Below are positions 25,488-36,715 of a stretch of 64,000 bases of DNA, in pieces. The DNA comes from Nocardia cyriacigeorgica. Its GTDB lineage: Bacteria > Actinomycetota > Actinomycetes > Mycobacteriales > Mycobacteriaceae. Below the pieces are notes generated by a model. It saw only the letters and a program-made list of their open reading frames with translations, was not told the DNA's origin and did not search any database. A program made the translations under genes and the position numbers. Location of the stretch: NCBI RefSeq assembly GCF_005863245.1, contig NZ_VBUT01000004.1:434001-498000 (forward strand). The letters run 5' to 3'. The stretch's first letter is position 1; each line of letters starts with the position of its first letter.

Positions 25488-26957
25488 TCAGCGCTGGGCG
25501 ACCATCGTCGGGGTGATGGGCGCCGGGAGGGCGGTCTCACCCTCCAGGAACTTGTCCACCGACGAGGCGGCGGCACGGCCTTCGGCGATGGCCCACACGA
25601 TCAGCGACTGGCCGCGGCCCATGTCGCCGGCGACGTAGACGCCGGGGATGTTGGTGGCCCAGTTCTTGTCGCGCTGGACGTTGCCGCGCTGGTCGTAGCC
25701 GACGCCGAGGTCGGTGAGCAGGCCCGGCTTCTCGGGGCCGACGAAGCCCATGGCCAGCAGCACCAGGTCGGCTTCGAGGGTGAAGTCGGTGCCTTCGACC
25801 TTCTCGAAGCGGCCGTTGACCATCTTGACCTCATGCGCCTCGAGGCCGGTGACCTTGCCGTTCTTGCCGACGAAGCGTTCGGTGTTCACCGAGAACACCC
25901 GCTCGCCGCCCTCCTCGTGCGCCGAGGACACCCGGTACATGAGCGGGTAGGTCGGCCACGGGGTGGAGCTGGCGCGCTCCTCCGGCGGACGCGGCATGAT
26001 CTCGAACTGGTGCACGCTTTCGGCGCCCTGACGGTGCGAGGTGCCGAGGCAGTCGGCGCCGGTGTCGCCACCGCCGATGATGACGACCTTCTTGCCGCGT
26101 GCGTGGATCGGCGGCAGGCCTTCGGCGTCGGTGACCGGATCGCCGTGCTGCACCCGGTTGGCCCAGGGCAGGAACTCCATCGCCTGGTGGATGCCGTCGA
26201 GCTCACGTCCGGGGATCGGCAGGTCGCGGGCCTGGGTGGCGCCGCCGGCCAGCACGATCGCGTCGAACTGCTCGCGCAGTTCATCGGCGGTGATGTCGAC
26301 GCCGACGTTCACACCGGTCTTGAAGATGGTGCCCTCGGCTTCCATCTGCGCCAGGCGGCGGTCGATGAAGCGCTTCTCCATCTTGAATTCCGGGATGCCG
26401 TAGCGCAGCAGACCACCGATGCGGTCGGCCCGCTCGAACACGGTCACGGTGTGACCGGCGCGGGTCAGCTGCTGTGCGGCGGCCAGACCGGCCGGGCCGG
26501 AACCGACGACGGCGACCTTCTTGCCGGTGAGGCGGGTCGGGTACACCGGGGTGACCCAGCCCTCGTCGAAGGCGTTCTCGATGATCTCGACCTCGACCTG
26601 CTTGATGGTCACCGGGTCCTGGTTGATCCCGAGCACGCACGACGCCTCGCACGGCGCCGGGCACAGCCGCCCGGTGAACTCCGGGAAGTTGTTGGTCGCG
26701 TGCAGCCGGTCGATGCCGTCGCGCCAGCGGTCCTTGTAGACCAGGTCGTTCCATTCCGGGATCAGGTTGCCCAGCGGACAACCGTTGTGACAGAACGGAA
26801 TACCGCAGTCCATGCACCGGCTGGCCTGACGCTGGAGGGTCTCGTGGGAGAAGTTCTCCTCGTAGACCTCTTTCCAGTCCATCAGGCGCAGCGGCACCGG
26901 ACGCCGCTTGGGCAGCTCACGCGAGGTGTGCTTCAAAAATCCCTGCGCGTCACCCAC
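25488..26957 (-). CDS. gltD: Glutamate synthase, small (beta) subunit
   Basis: This 489-residue subunit passes electrons from NADPH to GltB for glutamate synthesis. The N-terminal region carries two cysteine clusters for 4Fe-4S centres ([17 protein letters not shown] and CPAPCEASC). An FAD-binding motif ([13 protein letters not shown]) and an NADPH-binding motif ([13 protein letters not shown]) follow. The length is normal for the family. Its ATG at 26957 overlaps the gltB stop by 8 bp, so translation is likely coupled. A hairpin at 25436 ends the operon. Confidence 0.96.
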   Translation of the reverse strand: MGDAQGFLKHTSRELPKRRPVPLRLMDWKEVYEENFSHETLQRQASRCMDCGIPFCHNGCPLGNLIPEWNDLVYKDRWRDGIDRLHATNNFPEFTGRLCPAPCEASCVLGINQDPVTIKQVEVEIIENAFDEGWVTPVYPTRLTGKKVAVVGSGPAGLAAAQQLTRAGHTVTVFERADRIGGLLRYGIPEFKMEKRFIDRRLAQMEAEGTIFKTGVNVGVDITADELREQFDAIVLAGGATQARDLPIPGRELDGIHQAMEFLPWANRVQHGDPVTDAEGLPPIHARGKKVVIIGGGDTGADCLGTSHRQGAESVHQFEIMPRPPEERASSTPWPTYPLMYRVSSAHEEGGERVFSVNTERFVGKNGKVTGLEAHEVKMVNGRFEKVEGTDFTLEADLVLLAMGFVGPEKPGLLTDLGVGYDQRGNVQRDKNWATNIPGVYVAGDMGRGQSLIVWAIAEGRAAASSVDKFLEGETALPAPITPTMVAQR

Positions 26958-29900
26958 GAGCAGCCTCCATAATTGCCTCGTCCACGTCCTTGCCGCTCTT
27001 CTCAGCCTCGGAGATAGCGAGCAGCACCTTCTTGTATTCGCGTGGCATAACCTTCACAAAGTGGTTCACCTGCTGCGACCAGTCACTCAGAATGCGTTCG
27101 GCCACAGCCGAACCGGTCTGGTCGCGGTGCTGCGTGATGATGTCGCGCAGCCAGGTGAAGTCGTCGCCGGACAGCGGCTCGATCGCATCGGCCTGGTCCG
27201 GGTTCACCTTCGCTTCGAAGGTGCCGTTCGGGTTGTAGACGAACGCCACACCACCCGACATGCCCGCGCCGAAGTTGCGGCCGGTCTCACCGAGGATGAC
27301 GACCTTGCCACCGGTCATGTACTCACAACCGTGATCGCCGACGCCCTCGACCACCGCGGTGGCACCCGAGTTACGCACCGCGAACCGCTCACCGACGATG
27401 CCGTTGATGAACGCGAGGCCGCTGGTGGCGCCGAACAGGATCACGTTGCCGGCGATGATGTTCTCCTCGGCCACGAACTCCGGCGGCGCGGTGGGCGCCG
27501 GGCGGACCACGATGTGGCCGCCGGACAGACCCTTGCCGACGTAGTCGTTGGCATCGCCCTGCACCCGCAGGGTGATACCGGCCGGGACGAACGCGCCGAA
27601 GCTGTTGCCTGCCGACCCGGTGAAGGTGATGTCGATGGTGTCGTCGGGCAGGCCGGCGCCACCGTAGAGCTTGGTCACTTCGTGGCCGAGCATGGTGCCG
27701 ACCGTCCGGTTCACGTTGGTGATCTTGGTTTCGAACTTGACCGGCTTGCCGCGCTCGAGCGCATCGGCCGACTGCGCGATCAGCTCGTTGTCCAGCGCCT
27801 TGTCCAGCCCGTGGTCCTGGGTCTTGGTGCAGCGGCGGTCCTGGTACATGAACGCGGTCTCGACGTCGTCGAGGATCGGCGACAGATCCAGCTTGGCGGC
27901 CTTCCAGTGCTGCTTGGCCTTGCTGGTGTCGAGCAGGTCGACCCGGCCGATGGCCTCGTCCAGCGTGCGGAAGCCGAGCTGGGCCAGCAGTTCGCGCACC
28001 TCTTCGGCGATGAACATGAAGAAGTTCTCGACGAACTCCGGCTTACCGGTGAAGCGCTGACGCAGGATCGGGTTCTGCGTGGCGACACCGACCGGGCAGG
28101 TGTCGAGGTGGCAGACCCGCATCATGATGCAGCCGGAGACCACCAGCGGAGCGGTGGCGAAGCCGTACTCCTCGGCGCCGAGCAGCGCGGCGATCATTAC
28201 GTCGCGGCCGGTCTTCATCTGGCCGTCGACCTGCACCACGATGCGGTCGCGCAGACCGTTGAGCAGCAGCGTCTGCTGGGTCTCGGCCAGGCCGAGCTCC
28301 CAGGGACCGCCCGCGTGCTTGAGCGAGGTGAGCGGCGAGGCACCGGTGCCACCGTCGTGGCCGGAGATCAGCACCACGTCGGCGTGCGCCTTGGACACAC
28401 CGGCGGCGACGGTGCCGACACCCGGCTCGGCGACCAGTTTCACGTGAATCCGCGCCTGCGGGTTCGCGTTCTTCAGGTCGTGGATCAGCTGCGCCAGATC
28501 CTCGATCGAGTAGATGTCGTGGTGCGGCGGCGGCGAGATCAGGCCGACACCCGGCGTGGAGTGGCGCACCTCGGCGACCCACGGGTACACCTTGTGCGCG
28601 GGCAGCTGGCCGCCCTCACCGGGCTTGGCGCCCTGGGCCATCTTGATCTGGATGTCGGTGCAGTTGGTCAGGTAGTGCGCGGTGACACCGAACCGGCCCG
28701 AGGCGACCTGCTTGATCGCGCTGCGGCGCCAGTCGCCGTTCTCCTCGACCTCGAACCGCGCCGGATGCTCGCCGCCCTCACCGGAGTTGGAGCGGCCACC
28801 GAGCCGGTTCATCGCGATGGCGAGGGTCTCATGCGATTCGGCGGAGATGGAGCCGTAGCTCATCGCGCCGGTGGAGAACCGCTTGACGATCTCGCTGGCG
28901 GGCTCGACCTCGTCGATCGAGATCGGCGCGCGCTCACCGGACTTGAACTTGAACAGGCCGCGCAGCGAGGCCAGCCGCTCGGACTGGTCGTCGACCAGCT
29001 TGGTGTACTCCTTGAAGATCGAGTACTGCCCGGTGCGGGTGGAGTGCTGCAACTTGAACACGGTGTCCGGGTTGAACAGGTGGTACTCACCCTCGCGCCG
29101 CCACTGGTATTCACCGCCGACCTCGAGCTCGCGGTGCGCGCGCTCGGTGCGGTTCTCCAGGAACGCGATCCGGTGCCGTGCGGCGACCTCGGCGGCGATG
29201 TCGTCGAGGCCGATACCGCCCAGGTGCGAGCGCAGACCGGTGAAGTACTCGTCGACCAGACCCTGATCCAGGCCGATGACCTGGAACAGCTGGGCGCCGT
29301 TGTAGGAGGCCAGGGTGGAGATGCCCATCTTGGACATCACCTTCAGCACACCCTTGCTCGCGGCCTTGTTGTAGTTGGCCACGGCCTTGCGGAAATCGGC
29401 GGCGTGATCGCCGGTGCTTCCTGGCATGTCCAGCGCGTTGCGCTCGAGCATGTCCTCGATGGACTCGAAGGCCATGTACGGGTTGATGGCGGCCGCGCCG
29501 AAGCCGACGAGCATCGCCATGTGATGCACCTCGCGGGCGTCACCGGCCTCGACGACCAGCCCGACCATGGTGCGGGTGCGCTCGCGGACCAGGTGGTGAT
29601 GCACCGAGGAGGTGAGCAGCAGCGACGGGATCGGCGCCAGCTTCTCGTTGGACTCGCGGTCCGACAGCACGATGATGCGCGCGCCGCCGTCGATCGCGGC
29701 CGAGACCTGGGTGTTGATGGCGGCCAGCGCCTTGCGCAGACCCTCACCGCCCTCGGCGACCGGGTACAGGCCGCGCACGACCACCGAACGCAGCTCGGGG
29801 TGCGAGCCGTCGTCGTTGATGTGCACGAGCTTGGCCAGCTCGTCGTTGTCCAGGATCGGCTGCTCGATGGCGATCTGCTTACAGGAATCCGGACCCGGAT

Positions 29901-31599
29901 GCAGCAGGTCGGCCTCGGGACCGATATTGCGCTTGAGGCTGGTGACGACCTCTTCCCGGATTGCGTCCAGCGGCGGGTTGGTCACCTGCGCGAACAGCTG
30001 GGAGAAGTAGTCGAACAGCAGCCGCGAACGGCTCGACAGCACCGCGATCGGGGTGTCGGTGCCCATCGAACCGAGCGCCTCACCGCCGGTCTTGGCCATC
30101 GGCGCGATCAGCAGGTTCAGTTCCTCGGTGGTGTAGCCGAAGATCTGCTGCCGGATCAGCACCCGGTCGTGCGGCATGTGCACGTGCGGGCGGTCGGGCA
30201 GATCGGCCAGCCGGCTCACACCCGCGTCCAGCCACTCCTGGTACGGGTGCTCGGAGGCGAGCTGATCCTTGAGCTCGTCGTCGCCGACGATGCGGCCCTG
30301 GGCGGTGTCGACCAGGAACATGCGGCCGGGCTGCAGGCGGACCTTCTTGATCACCTTGGCCGGGTCGATGTCGAGCACGCCGACCTCGGAGGCCATGACG
30401 ACCAGGCCGTCGTCGGTGACCCAGATGCGGCTGGGGCGCAGACCGTTGCGGTCGAGCACCGCACCGATGACGGTGCCATCGGAGAAGCACACCGAAGCCG
30501 GGCCGTCCCACGGCTCCATCAGCATCGAGTGGTACTCGTAGAACGCGCGCCGCTTCGGGTCCATGGTCTCGTTGCGTTCCCAGGCCTCGGGAATCATCAT
30601 CAGGACCGCGTGCGGCAGGCTGCGACCGCCCAGGTGCAGCAGCTCGAGCACCTCGTCGAAGCGGGCGGTGTCGCTGGCGCCGGGGGTGCAGACCGGGAAG
30701 ATCTTCTCCAGCCGGTTCTTGCCCGCGGAATCGGTACCGAAGACGTCCGAGCGCAGCAGCGCCTCACGCGCGCGCATCCAGTTCTCGTTACCGCTGACGG
30801 TGTTGATCTCACCGTTGTGCGCGACCCGGCGGAACGGATGCGCCAGCGGCCAGGACGGGAAGGTGTTGGTGGAGAAGCGCGAGTGCACGATGCCGAGCGC
30901 CGACTCCACCCGGTCGTCCTGCAGATCGAGGTAGAACGCCCGCAGCTGCGGGGTGGTGAACATGCCCTTGTAGACGAAGGTCTGCCCGGACAGGCTCGGG
31001 AAGTACACCGACTCGCGGCCGACCGCGCCCTCACCGGCGCCGGACTTGCCGAGCTCGCGCTCGACCCGCTTACGGATGACGTAGGCACGACGCTCCAGGT
31101 CCATCCCGGACAGCTGCTCGCCGTCGGCGGGGGAACCGATGAAGATCTGCCGGAAGGTCGGCATGGCGTCGCGCGACAGCGCGCCGAGCGAGGACTCGTC
31201 GATCGGCACCTCACGCCAGCCGAGGACCGCGAGGCCCTCTTCCTTGACGATCTTGTCCACGCCGTACGCGGCGACGGCGGCTTCGCGGCGGGCCTGCGGC
31301 AGGAAGGCGATACCGGTGGCGTAGGAGCCCTCCGGCGGCAGCTCGAAGTCGACCACGGCACGGAAGAACCGGTCCGGCACCTGGATCAGGATGCCGGCGC
31401 CGTCACCACTGTTGGGCTCGGCGCCCGCGGCACCACGGTGCTCCAGGTTCAACAAGGCGGTGATGGCCTTGTCGACGATGTCACGGCTGCGGCGGCCGTG
31501 CATGTCCACGACGAAGGCGACGCCACACGCGTCGTGCTCGTTCGCCGGGTCGTAGAGACCGATGGGTCCAGGTGACCTGTGGCCAGGAAGTTGCGTCAT
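26950..31599 (-). CDS. gltB: Glutamate synthase, large (alpha) subunit
   Basis: This 1,549-residue enzyme makes two glutamates from glutamine and 2-oxoglutarate. The N-terminal glutaminase begins after a 24-residue propeptide ([12 protein letters not shown]), so Cys25 is the nucleophile. A central linking domain, the FMN barrel ([34 protein letters not shown]) and the [15 protein letters not shown] cluster for the 3Fe-4S centre follow. The C-terminal beta-helix (GEFVNRGTVG-type repeats such as [19 protein letters not shown]) completes the subunit. The start is ATG 31599 with GGCAGAGGC just upstream. It heads the gltBD operon, whose regulatory region is the 1.1-kb gene-free stretch upstream. 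Confidence 0.97.
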   Translation of the reverse strand: MTQLPGHRSPGPIGLYDPANEHDACGVAFVVDMHGRRSRDIVDKAITALLNLEHRGAAGAEPNSGDGAGILIQVPDRFFRAVVDFELPPEGSYATGIAFLPQARREAAVAAYGVDKIVKEEGLAVLGWREVPIDESSLGALSRDAMPTFRQIFIGSPADGEQLSGMDLERRAYVIRKRVERELGKSGAGEGAVGRESVYFPSLSGQTFVYKGMFTTPQLRAFYLDLQDDRVESALGIVHSRFSTNTFPSWPLAHPFRRVAHNGEINTVSGNENWMRAREALLRSDVFGTDSAGKNRLEKIFPVCTPGASDTARFDEVLELLHLGGRSLPHAVLMMIPEAWERNETMDPKRRAFYEYHSMLMEPWDGPASVCFSDGTVIGAVLDRNGLRPSRIWVTDDGLVVMASEVGVLDIDPAKVIKKVRLQPGRMFLVDTAQGRIVGDDELKDQLASEHPYQEWLDAGVSRLADLPDRPHVHMPHDRVLIRQQIFGYTTEELNLLIAPMAKTGGEALGSMGTDTPIAVLSSRSRLLFDYFSQLFAQVTNPPLDAIREEVVTSLKRNIGPEADLLHPGPDSCKQIAIEQPILDNDELAKLVHINDDGSHPELRSVVVRGLYPVAEGGEGLRKALAAINTQVSAAIDGGARIIVLSDRESNEKLAPIPSLLLTSSVHHHLVRERTRTMVGLVVEAGDAREVHHMAMLVGFGAAAINPYMAFESIEDMLERNALDMPGSTGDHAADFRKAVANYNKAASKGVLKVMSKMGISTLASYNGAQLFQVIGLDQGLVDEYFTGLRSHLGGIGLDDIAAEVAARHRIAFLENRTERAHRELEVGGEYQWRREGEYHLFNPDTVFKLQHSTRTGQYSIFKEYTKLVDDQSERLASLRGLFKFKSGERAPISIDEVEPASEIVKRFSTGAMSYGSISAESHETLAIAMNRLGGRSNSGEGGEHPARFEVEENGDWRRSAIKQVASGRFGVTAHYLTNCTDIQIKMAQGAKPGEGGQLPAHKVYPWVAEVRHSTPGVGLISPPPHHDIYSIEDLAQLIHDLKNANPQARIHVKLVAEPGVGTVAAGVSKAHADVVLISGHDGGTGASPLTSLKHAGGPWELGLAETQQTLLLNGLRDRIVVQVDGQMKTGRDVMIAALLGAEEYGFATAPLVVSGCIMMRVCHLDTCPVGVATQNPILRQRFTGKPEFVENFFMFIAEEVRELLAQLGFRTLDEAIGRVDLLDTSKAKQHWKAAKLDLSPILDDVETAFMYQDRRCTKTQDHGLDKALDNELIAQSADALERGKPVKFETKITNVNRTVGTMLGHEVTKLYGGAGLPDDTIDITFTGSAGNSFGAFVPAGITLRVQGDANDYVGKGLSGGHIVVRPAPTAPPEFVAEENIIAGNVILFGATSGLAFINGIVGERFAVRNSGATAVVEGVGDHGCEYMTGGKVVILGETGRNFGAGMSGGVAFVYNPNGTFEAKVNPDQADAIEPLSGDDFTWLRDIITQHRDQTGSAVAERILSDWSQQVNHFVKVMPREYKKVLLAISEAEKSGKDVDEAIMEAARG

Positions 31600-32675
31600 G
31601 CCTCTGCCTTCAAGAAAGTCGGCCCTCGATTCGGGCGGCCGTCGAAGACGGCCTGTCGAACGCCTCCGTCAAGACTGCGCCGGTACCTTCGGGAAGCCAG
31701 CCGCGCTGATGGTTCCCTGTGTCCGATTCGCGGCGCTCGCCGCTGGGTGCAGTCACGTCTCTAGTTGTCCACCCGCTCCTGTTATGCAGTAGGGGTGCTC
31801 GGTGGTAACGGAACGCTTACGTGTTCCTTACCGCCGCGCGGGGTTGTGCCCGCTACGCTCGGCACCGGATCAGGGTGCCTGTGCGGGCGTTCGGGCACCG
31901 AACATTCTGTGTTCGGCGTAAGAGCAAACGATAAGTCAGGTCCCGAGCCCAACCAACTTAGGTTCGACTAATAACCAGGTCTAGCTGGGCTTCTTCATTC
32001 AGGTCCTCCACGTGTGCGCGTCGTCCAGTGTAAAGCAGCATCCGGGCACTGATCGATCCCGTTCCGTGCAGGTCGGAGGGGTTGTCAGGGGGCTTCCCGG
32101 TGGATGAGCGAACGCGTCGTTGCGCCCGAACACCCGCTTTCACCTGCATCGAAGCAGATTTCCCCTCGCCGGAGCGGGACAAACCATTCGTGGTGCGGCT
32201 AACCATTGCGCGGGCCGGTGAGATATTTCCGACAGCGTTGTGACGAGCACAGAACATGATCCGACCGTCCGGCCTGTTTTGCCCGATGTGCGCTTCAGCA
32301 CACCCGCAGCAAACGGCGCCGGAGTGGTCTTCGACACATCCGATCGCGGCCGAGGCCGGCCCTGACCCGGTCCGGATCTCGTTGCGGCAGCGTGGTCTTC
32401 GGCACATAGGGCGCTACCTGCGGCATCGGATCCGATCACGCGTCGGCCCGCACCCTCGAAGGCGGGCGGCGACGACATCGACGCCGACTGTGAGGCTGAC
32501 CACATCCCGGGCTCCACGCTCGGTGGATCGGCAGATCGCCTGTCACGCTGTGACAACGAATCCGTGACACTTTCGCATGCGCGGGCGCACCGCCGTGGCA
32601 GTCGAGAAGCGAGCTGCGCGCGAATATCGGAGCCGAGCGCGACAAGGACTCGGACGTAGAGGATGTGGGAATCCC
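31600..32675. other. 1.1-kb gene-free region between gltB and the DUF4407 gene
   Basis: Both neighbours point outward, so this is a divergent control region. I see no convincing gene; the open frames have poor codon use. It holds a candidate GlnR site (31808-31820) and two overlapping hairpins sharing one arm: GTTCGG/CCGAAC at 31889-31903 and CCGAACA/TGTTCGG at 31898-31916. A perfect palindrome TGTCAC-GCT-GTGACA lies at 32541-32555, about 120 bp before the DUF4407 start. The size exceeds what two promoters need, so a small RNA is possible but not shown. Confidence 0.5.
31808..31820 (-). promoter_or_regulatory. Candidate GlnR-binding site for gltBD
   Basis: The sequence GTAACGGAACGCTTACG contains two AC dinucleotides separated by exactly nine bases, the core of the mycobacterial GlnR pattern AC-n9-AC, and GTAA/TTAC form a short inverted repeat. 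It lies about 205 bp upstream of gltB, a nitrogen-assimilation operon that GlnR could control. The motif is short and could be chance. Confidence 0.35.
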
Positions 32676-34538
32676 ATGACCGTCATCGGCACGCTCACCT
32701 GGCTCGGCGGGGACCGGTCCGGCGCCCGGCCTGATATCGAAGACCACCGGGAACGCGGTGCGTACGCGCTCATCGGCGCGGTGGTCGCGCTGTTCGCCGT
32801 GGTCGCGGGTGTGGTCACCGGTGCGGCGGGTGCGGCGTCGGGGTGGCCTGCCTTCGGTGTGATCGCGGCGGCGGCGATCGTCGCGGTGCTGGCGAGCGCT
32901 GTCGGTAAGGCGCTGGCCACCGTCGATCCGGAGACCGTGCTGCGGCGCGACGGTGCGACCGGCGACCGGCGTGGCTCCCTCGGCCGAGTGGTCGTCGCCG
33001 CGCTGACCGGGCTGCTGCTGGCGGAACTGGCCTCGACCCTGCTGTTCGGCGGTACCGTCGACCGGCTGCTCGACGAACGCGGTGCGGCCGCTGCGGCCTC
33101 GGTGCCTGCCGTGCGCGATGCCCGCGCGGATCTGGACCGGGCCCGCACCGACCGCACGAACCTGAACCAGACGATCGCGCAGGCCCAGGCCGATATCGAC
33201 AAGGCGCTGGTCACCGCGCGCTGCGAATACAACCCGACCCCGGAGTGCCCGCAGACCCGCATCACCGGCGTCCCCGGGCGCGGACCGGAATCGCAGACCG
33301 CCGAGGACATGCTCGCCGACGCCCGTGCCCAGCACGCCGCCGCGGTGGACCGGATCGCGCCACTCGACCAGGCCGTCACCGATGCGCAGGTGCGCGTCGA
33401 CGCCGCCGAAACCGCTGCCCTCGCCGACGCCGACCGTGGGCTCGGGGCGCGCTGGGTCGCCATGCACGACCACACCACCGCGCACGCCGGCGCGCTGCTG
33501 CTGCGCCTGCTGACGGCGGTCGCGTTCGTGCTGCTCGCGCTGCTGCCGCTGATCCTGCGCCGCTGGCGCGGGGAAACCGCGCAGGAGCGGCGGCTGGCCG
33601 CCGACCTCATCCGGGACCGGGCCGAGCGCAGCGCCGACGCCGCCATTGCGGTGAAGCGGGCCGAGGTGCGCACCGAGGCCGAACGGCTGCGCGCCGATCA
33701 GCAGCTCACCGCCGCCCGGCTGGCCGTCGAGGCCGATACCGCCATCGACCGGGAACGCCAGCGCACCCGCGTCATCGCCGCCATCGGCGGCCTGGAGATC
33801 GGCATCACCGAACCCTCGCGCCGGGCCGTCGGCGCGGGCGCGACCGCCGAACTACCGGCCGGAGCTCCGGCCGCCGACCGAAAGGACCCCACCGTGTCGC
33901 ACGACGGGATCGCCCCGACGAATCTGCCCGCCCCGGTCGGCGCGAACGCCATCGCCCCGGCGCCGGGTGCCCTCGCACCCGCGGTGCGGGCGACCGTGCC
34001 CGCCAAGGCCGAACACTCCGGTGAGCGCGGTGGATTGGAGTTGCCGCTGATCGGTCAGGTGCCGTTCACCGATACCGCCGCCCGCTGGATCCGCCCGCTG
34101 GTGCCCTCCTTCGTCGCCAATGCCATCGACACCGCGACCCATCCGCTGCGCACCGCGCGCCAGGCGTTCGAGGAGGTCGAGGAGATCACCTTCACGCTGC
34201 GCCGCACCCGCAAGGTCACCGTCGACTCCGAGGATTCGGCCGCGCAGGCCGCCCCGCAGGTGGGCTATCAGGTGCCGCCCGGCTACCAGCTGACCCCGGG
34301 CACCCCCGAGTACTGGCACGCCCAGCGCATCGCCGCCGCGGCCGTCGACCCGCAGGTGCCGCACTACTACCCGACAACCGACCCCCGCTACTCGACCGAT
34401 CCCCGCTACTCGGCGCTGCCGCAGGCCTCGGCGTCCGGGTACGGGCTGCCGCACGCTTCCCACGACGAACTGCCCGGCCGCCACACGCCGGAACTGCCCG
34501 GACCTTCGGGGCCGCGCGAACTTCCGCCGGGTCGGTGA
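32676..34538 (+). CDS. DUF4407 membrane/coiled-coil protein
   Basis: This 620-residue protein starts at ATG 32676 with AGGATGTGGGA upstream. It has two closely spaced N-terminal membrane helices and a third (about residues 112-135), then a long extracytoplasmic or periplasmic-like helical region (DARADLDRARTDRTNLNQTIAQAQ). A two-cysteine loop (RCEYNPTPECP) and another membrane helix (LLRLLTAVAFVLLALLPLIL) are followed by a long coiled coil (AQERRLAADLIRDRAERSADAAIAVKRAE). The C-terminal 200 residues are low-complexity Pro/Ala/Tyr-rich. DUF4407 members have no assigned role. Its stop overlaps a possible GTG start of the cyclase gene, so they may form one unit. Confidence 0.85.
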   Translation: MTVIGTLTWLGGDRSGARPDIEDHRERGAYALIGAVVALFAVVAGVVTGAAGAASGWPAFGVIAAAAIVAVLASAVGKALATVDPETVLRRDGATGDRRGSLGRVVVAALTGLLLAELASTLLFGGTVDRLLDERGAAAAASVPAVRDARADLDRARTDRTNLNQTIAQAQADIDKALVTARCEYNPTPECPQTRITGVPGRGPESQTAEDMLADARAQHAAAVDRIAPLDQAVTDAQVRVDAAETAALADADRGLGARWVAMHDHTTAHAGALLLRLLTAVAFVLLALLPLILRRWRGETAQERRLAADLIRDRAERSADAAIAVKRAEVRTEAERLRADQQLTAARLAVEADTAIDRERQRTRVIAAIGGLEIGITEPSRRAVGAGATAELPAGAPAADRKDPTVSHDGIAPTNLPAPVGANAIAPAPGALAPAVRATVPAKAEHSGERGGLELPLIGQVPFTDTAARWIRPLVPSFVANAIDTATHPLRTARQAFEEVEEITFTLRRTRKVTVDSEDSAAQAAPQVGYQVPPGYQLTPGTPEYWHAQRIAAAAVDPQVPHYYPTTDPRYSTDPRYSALPQASASGYGLPHASHDELPGRHTPELPGPSGPRELPPGR

Positions 34539-34684
34539 GCGCCGCGCGACCGGGCGGGTGCAGCGGTGAACACGGACCAGCGAGCCGGTATGCGCTGTGC
34601 CGCCGGGCAGCGCCGTCCGATTGGTACGGACTCACGGGCCATCCTGGGTCGTCGCCCCACCACCCGCGCCACCCGAGTCGGCCG

Positions 34685-36394
34685 ATGACCGGCCGGCGGC
34701 GCGGATCGGGGGCGGCGAAAGGGTCCGGTCGAACTCACAACGAGAACGGCTCGCGGCTGTCCGGTCTCACCACCGACGGCGCCGCCGGCCCCGAGGGGCG
34801 CGCACCCGCGCATACGCTGCCACCTGTGCCCGACAGTGAGCTCACGCCCGAAGCGTTCGGATCCAAGCCGTGGGGTTCTCGGCTGCTCGGACCCGCCGAG
34901 GAGAAGTCGGGGATTCGGCGGGTGCGGATCCAGCTGCTGCTGACGATTCCGTTGATCGGGGCGAATCTGATCGGGATCGCGGTGGCGATCGTGCTGATCG
35001 GGTTCGTGCTGCCGGGGCCGACGGTCTTCACGCTGCGGTTGCTGCCGCTCAATGCCATTGCCGCGCCGTTGTATGCGGTGCTCGCGGTGGTGGTGGGCCT
35101 GCTGTGGGGGACGGTGTCGGGGCTGCGGACATTGCGGTGGGCCACCGACCCCGAGCATGTGCCCACCGAAGCCGAACAGCGCGCGGCGGTGCGGGTGCCG
35201 CGGCGGTTGGTGCGCCAGCAGGCGTGGCTGTGGTTCGGCGGGGCGGTGGTGCTCAGCCTGCTCTACGGGCTCGCCGATCCGGCACTCATCCCGAAGATCG
35301 TGCTCGGCATCGGGTTCAGCGCGATCGTGGTGTGCGCCAACAGCTATCTGATCGCGGAGTTCGCGCTGCGTTCGGTGACGGCGCGGGTGCTCGACGCCGC
35401 GCCGGGACGGGTCATCCACAGCATCGGCGTCTTCGGGCGGACCATGCTGATGTGGCTGCTGGGTTCGGCGGTGCCGGTGGCGTTGTCGATGGTGGTCGCG
35501 CTGCTGTCGCTGACCGGGTTCGACGTCAGCACCGAACGCATGGCCGTCTGCGTGCTCACCCTCGGCGGGGCGACCCTGGTATTCGGGATGCTGCTGATGA
35601 TGCAGGCCTCCGCGGCGACGGTGGCGCCCATCCGCGGGGTGCGCCGGGCGCTGCGGCAGGTGGAGGGCGGCGATCTGAATGTGGCGGTCACCGTTTACGA
35701 CGGCACCGAACTGGGTGAGCTGCAAAGCGGTTTCAACCGGATGGTGCACGGGCTCCGCGAACGCGAACAGATCCGCGATCTGTTCGGCAGGCACGTCGGC
35801 CATGAGGTCGCGGTCGCGGCGATCGGCAGCAATCCGCAGCTGGGTGGGCAGGAATGCGAGGCCGCGGCGCTGTTCATCGACATCATCGGCTCCACGACGT
35901 TGACCGCCACCCGCCCGGCCACCGAGATCGTCGCGATTCTCAACGAGTTCTTCGCCATCGTGGTCGACGAGGTGGAGCGGCAGGGCGGGCTGGTCAACAA
36001 ATTCGAAGGCGATGCGGCGCTGGCGATCTTCGGTGCGCCCGCCCCGCTACCCGATGCGGCGGGGGCGGCGCTGGCCTGCGCCCGTGCCATCCGCGCCCGC
36101 CTTGACGAGCACACCTCCGATTTCTCCGCCGCCATCGGCGTGGCCGCCGGACGGGTGGTCGCCGGCAATGTGGGCGCCCACCAGCGTTACGAGTTCACCG
36201 TCATCGGGGACGCGGTGAACGAGGCAGCGCGGCTGTGCGAACTGGCCAAACAGGATTCGGGACTGCTGTTGAGTTCCGCGAGCACCGTCGCCGCCGCCGA
36301 CGCCGAGGAAGCGGCGCAATGGAAGCTGGGCGAGCAGGTGACCCTGCGCGGGCGCACCCAACGCACCGAACTCGCCCGGCCCCGGATGAATTGA
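34685..36394 (+). CDS. Membrane-bound class III adenylate/guanylate cyclase with HAMP domain
   Basis: This 569-residue cyclase runs from ATG 34685. An in-frame GTG at 34535 overlaps the previous stop by 4 bp and would add 50 residues; GTG 34826 is another option. It carries six hydrophobic helices, a HAMP linker (VRRALRQVEGGDLNVAVTV) and a C-terminal cyclase domain. The catalytic domain has the metal aspartates (FIDIIGSTT and FEGDAAL), the substrate-selecting lysine in NKFEGD and the transition-state N/R in GDAVNEAARL. The layout resembles the Rv1318c-Rv1320c/Rv3645 family of M. tuberculosis. It should make cAMP in response to a membrane signal. It probably forms a unit with the DUF4407 gene. 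Confidence 0.9.
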   Translation: MTGRRRGSGAAKGSGRTHNENGSRLSGLTTDGAAGPEGRAPAHTLPPVPDSELTPEAFGSKPWGSRLLGPAEEKSGIRRVRIQLLLTIPLIGANLIGIAVAIVLIGFVLPGPTVFTLRLLPLNAIAAPLYAVLAVVVGLLWGTVSGLRTLRWATDPEHVPTEAEQRAAVRVPRRLVRQQAWLWFGGAVVLSLLYGLADPALIPKIVLGIGFSAIVVCANSYLIAEFALRSVTARVLDAAPGRVIHSIGVFGRTMLMWLLGSAVPVALSMVVALLSLTGFDVSTERMAVCVLTLGGATLVFGMLLMMQASAATVAPIRGVRRALRQVEGGDLNVAVTVYDGTELGELQSGFNRMVHGLREREQIRDLFGRHVGHEVAVAAIGSNPQLGGQECEAAALFIDIIGSTTLTATRPATEIVAILNEFFAIVVDEVERQGGLVNKFEGDAALAIFGAPAPLPDAAGAALACARAIRARLDEHTSDFSAAIGVAAGRVVAGNVGAHQRYEFTVIGDAVNEAARLCELAKQDSGLLLSSASTVAAADAEEAAQWKLGEQVTLRGRTQRTELARPRMN

Positions 36395-36715
36395 GCGCGC
36401 CGCGCGTGAAGGGACGGCGCTAGCCATCATCGGGCCGAAGTGACGACGCCGGTTCAGACCGCCATCGTCCCCGACCCACGACAGATGCGCCGCCGGCCCA
36501 GGCGGTCGGCCTCGCGACCGGACAGCCTGCGCAGCCGTTTCGGACATGATCGGGCCACCACGCAGCCGGCCGGTTCGCAGTACGGAGGGCCGAGAGCCGG
36601 CCGCTCATTCCACCGGACACGGTCGCGCGTCTCGAATGCCGGCTCGCGCTCGGCCCCTGGGCTCGCCACCCAGACGACCGAGCGCCGCTCGACCTCGTCG
36701 GCTCCGCGCTGCCCG
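36395..36715. other. Gene-free gap between convergent genes
   Basis: These 321 bp lie between the cyclase gene and the MFS gene, which point toward each other. I see no coding frame and no clear terminator in it. Confidence 0.4.

Noticed and set aside
26908..31575. 1,555-residue open frame on the plus strand opposite gltB
   Set aside because: It is the antisense of gltB with the low-complexity composition (Val/Leu/Gly/His/Arg) typical of GC-rich antisense frames; the minus-strand frame encodes complete GltB.
31957..31975. TTAGGTTCGACTAA as an IdeR/DtxR iron box
   Set aside because: Only 12 of 19 positions fit and the second half-site is poor; there is no iron gene beside it.
31958..32407. 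149-residue minus-strand frame in the gltB upstream region
   Set aside because: It has poor codon bias, no start context and no homology-like pattern.
32541..32555. TGTCACGCTGTGACA as a CRP (cAMP receptor protein) site
   Set aside because: The palindrome is perfect, but the half-sites do not fit TGTGA-n6-TCACA, so a CRP call is not justified; it is kept only as a palindrome in the intergenic entry.
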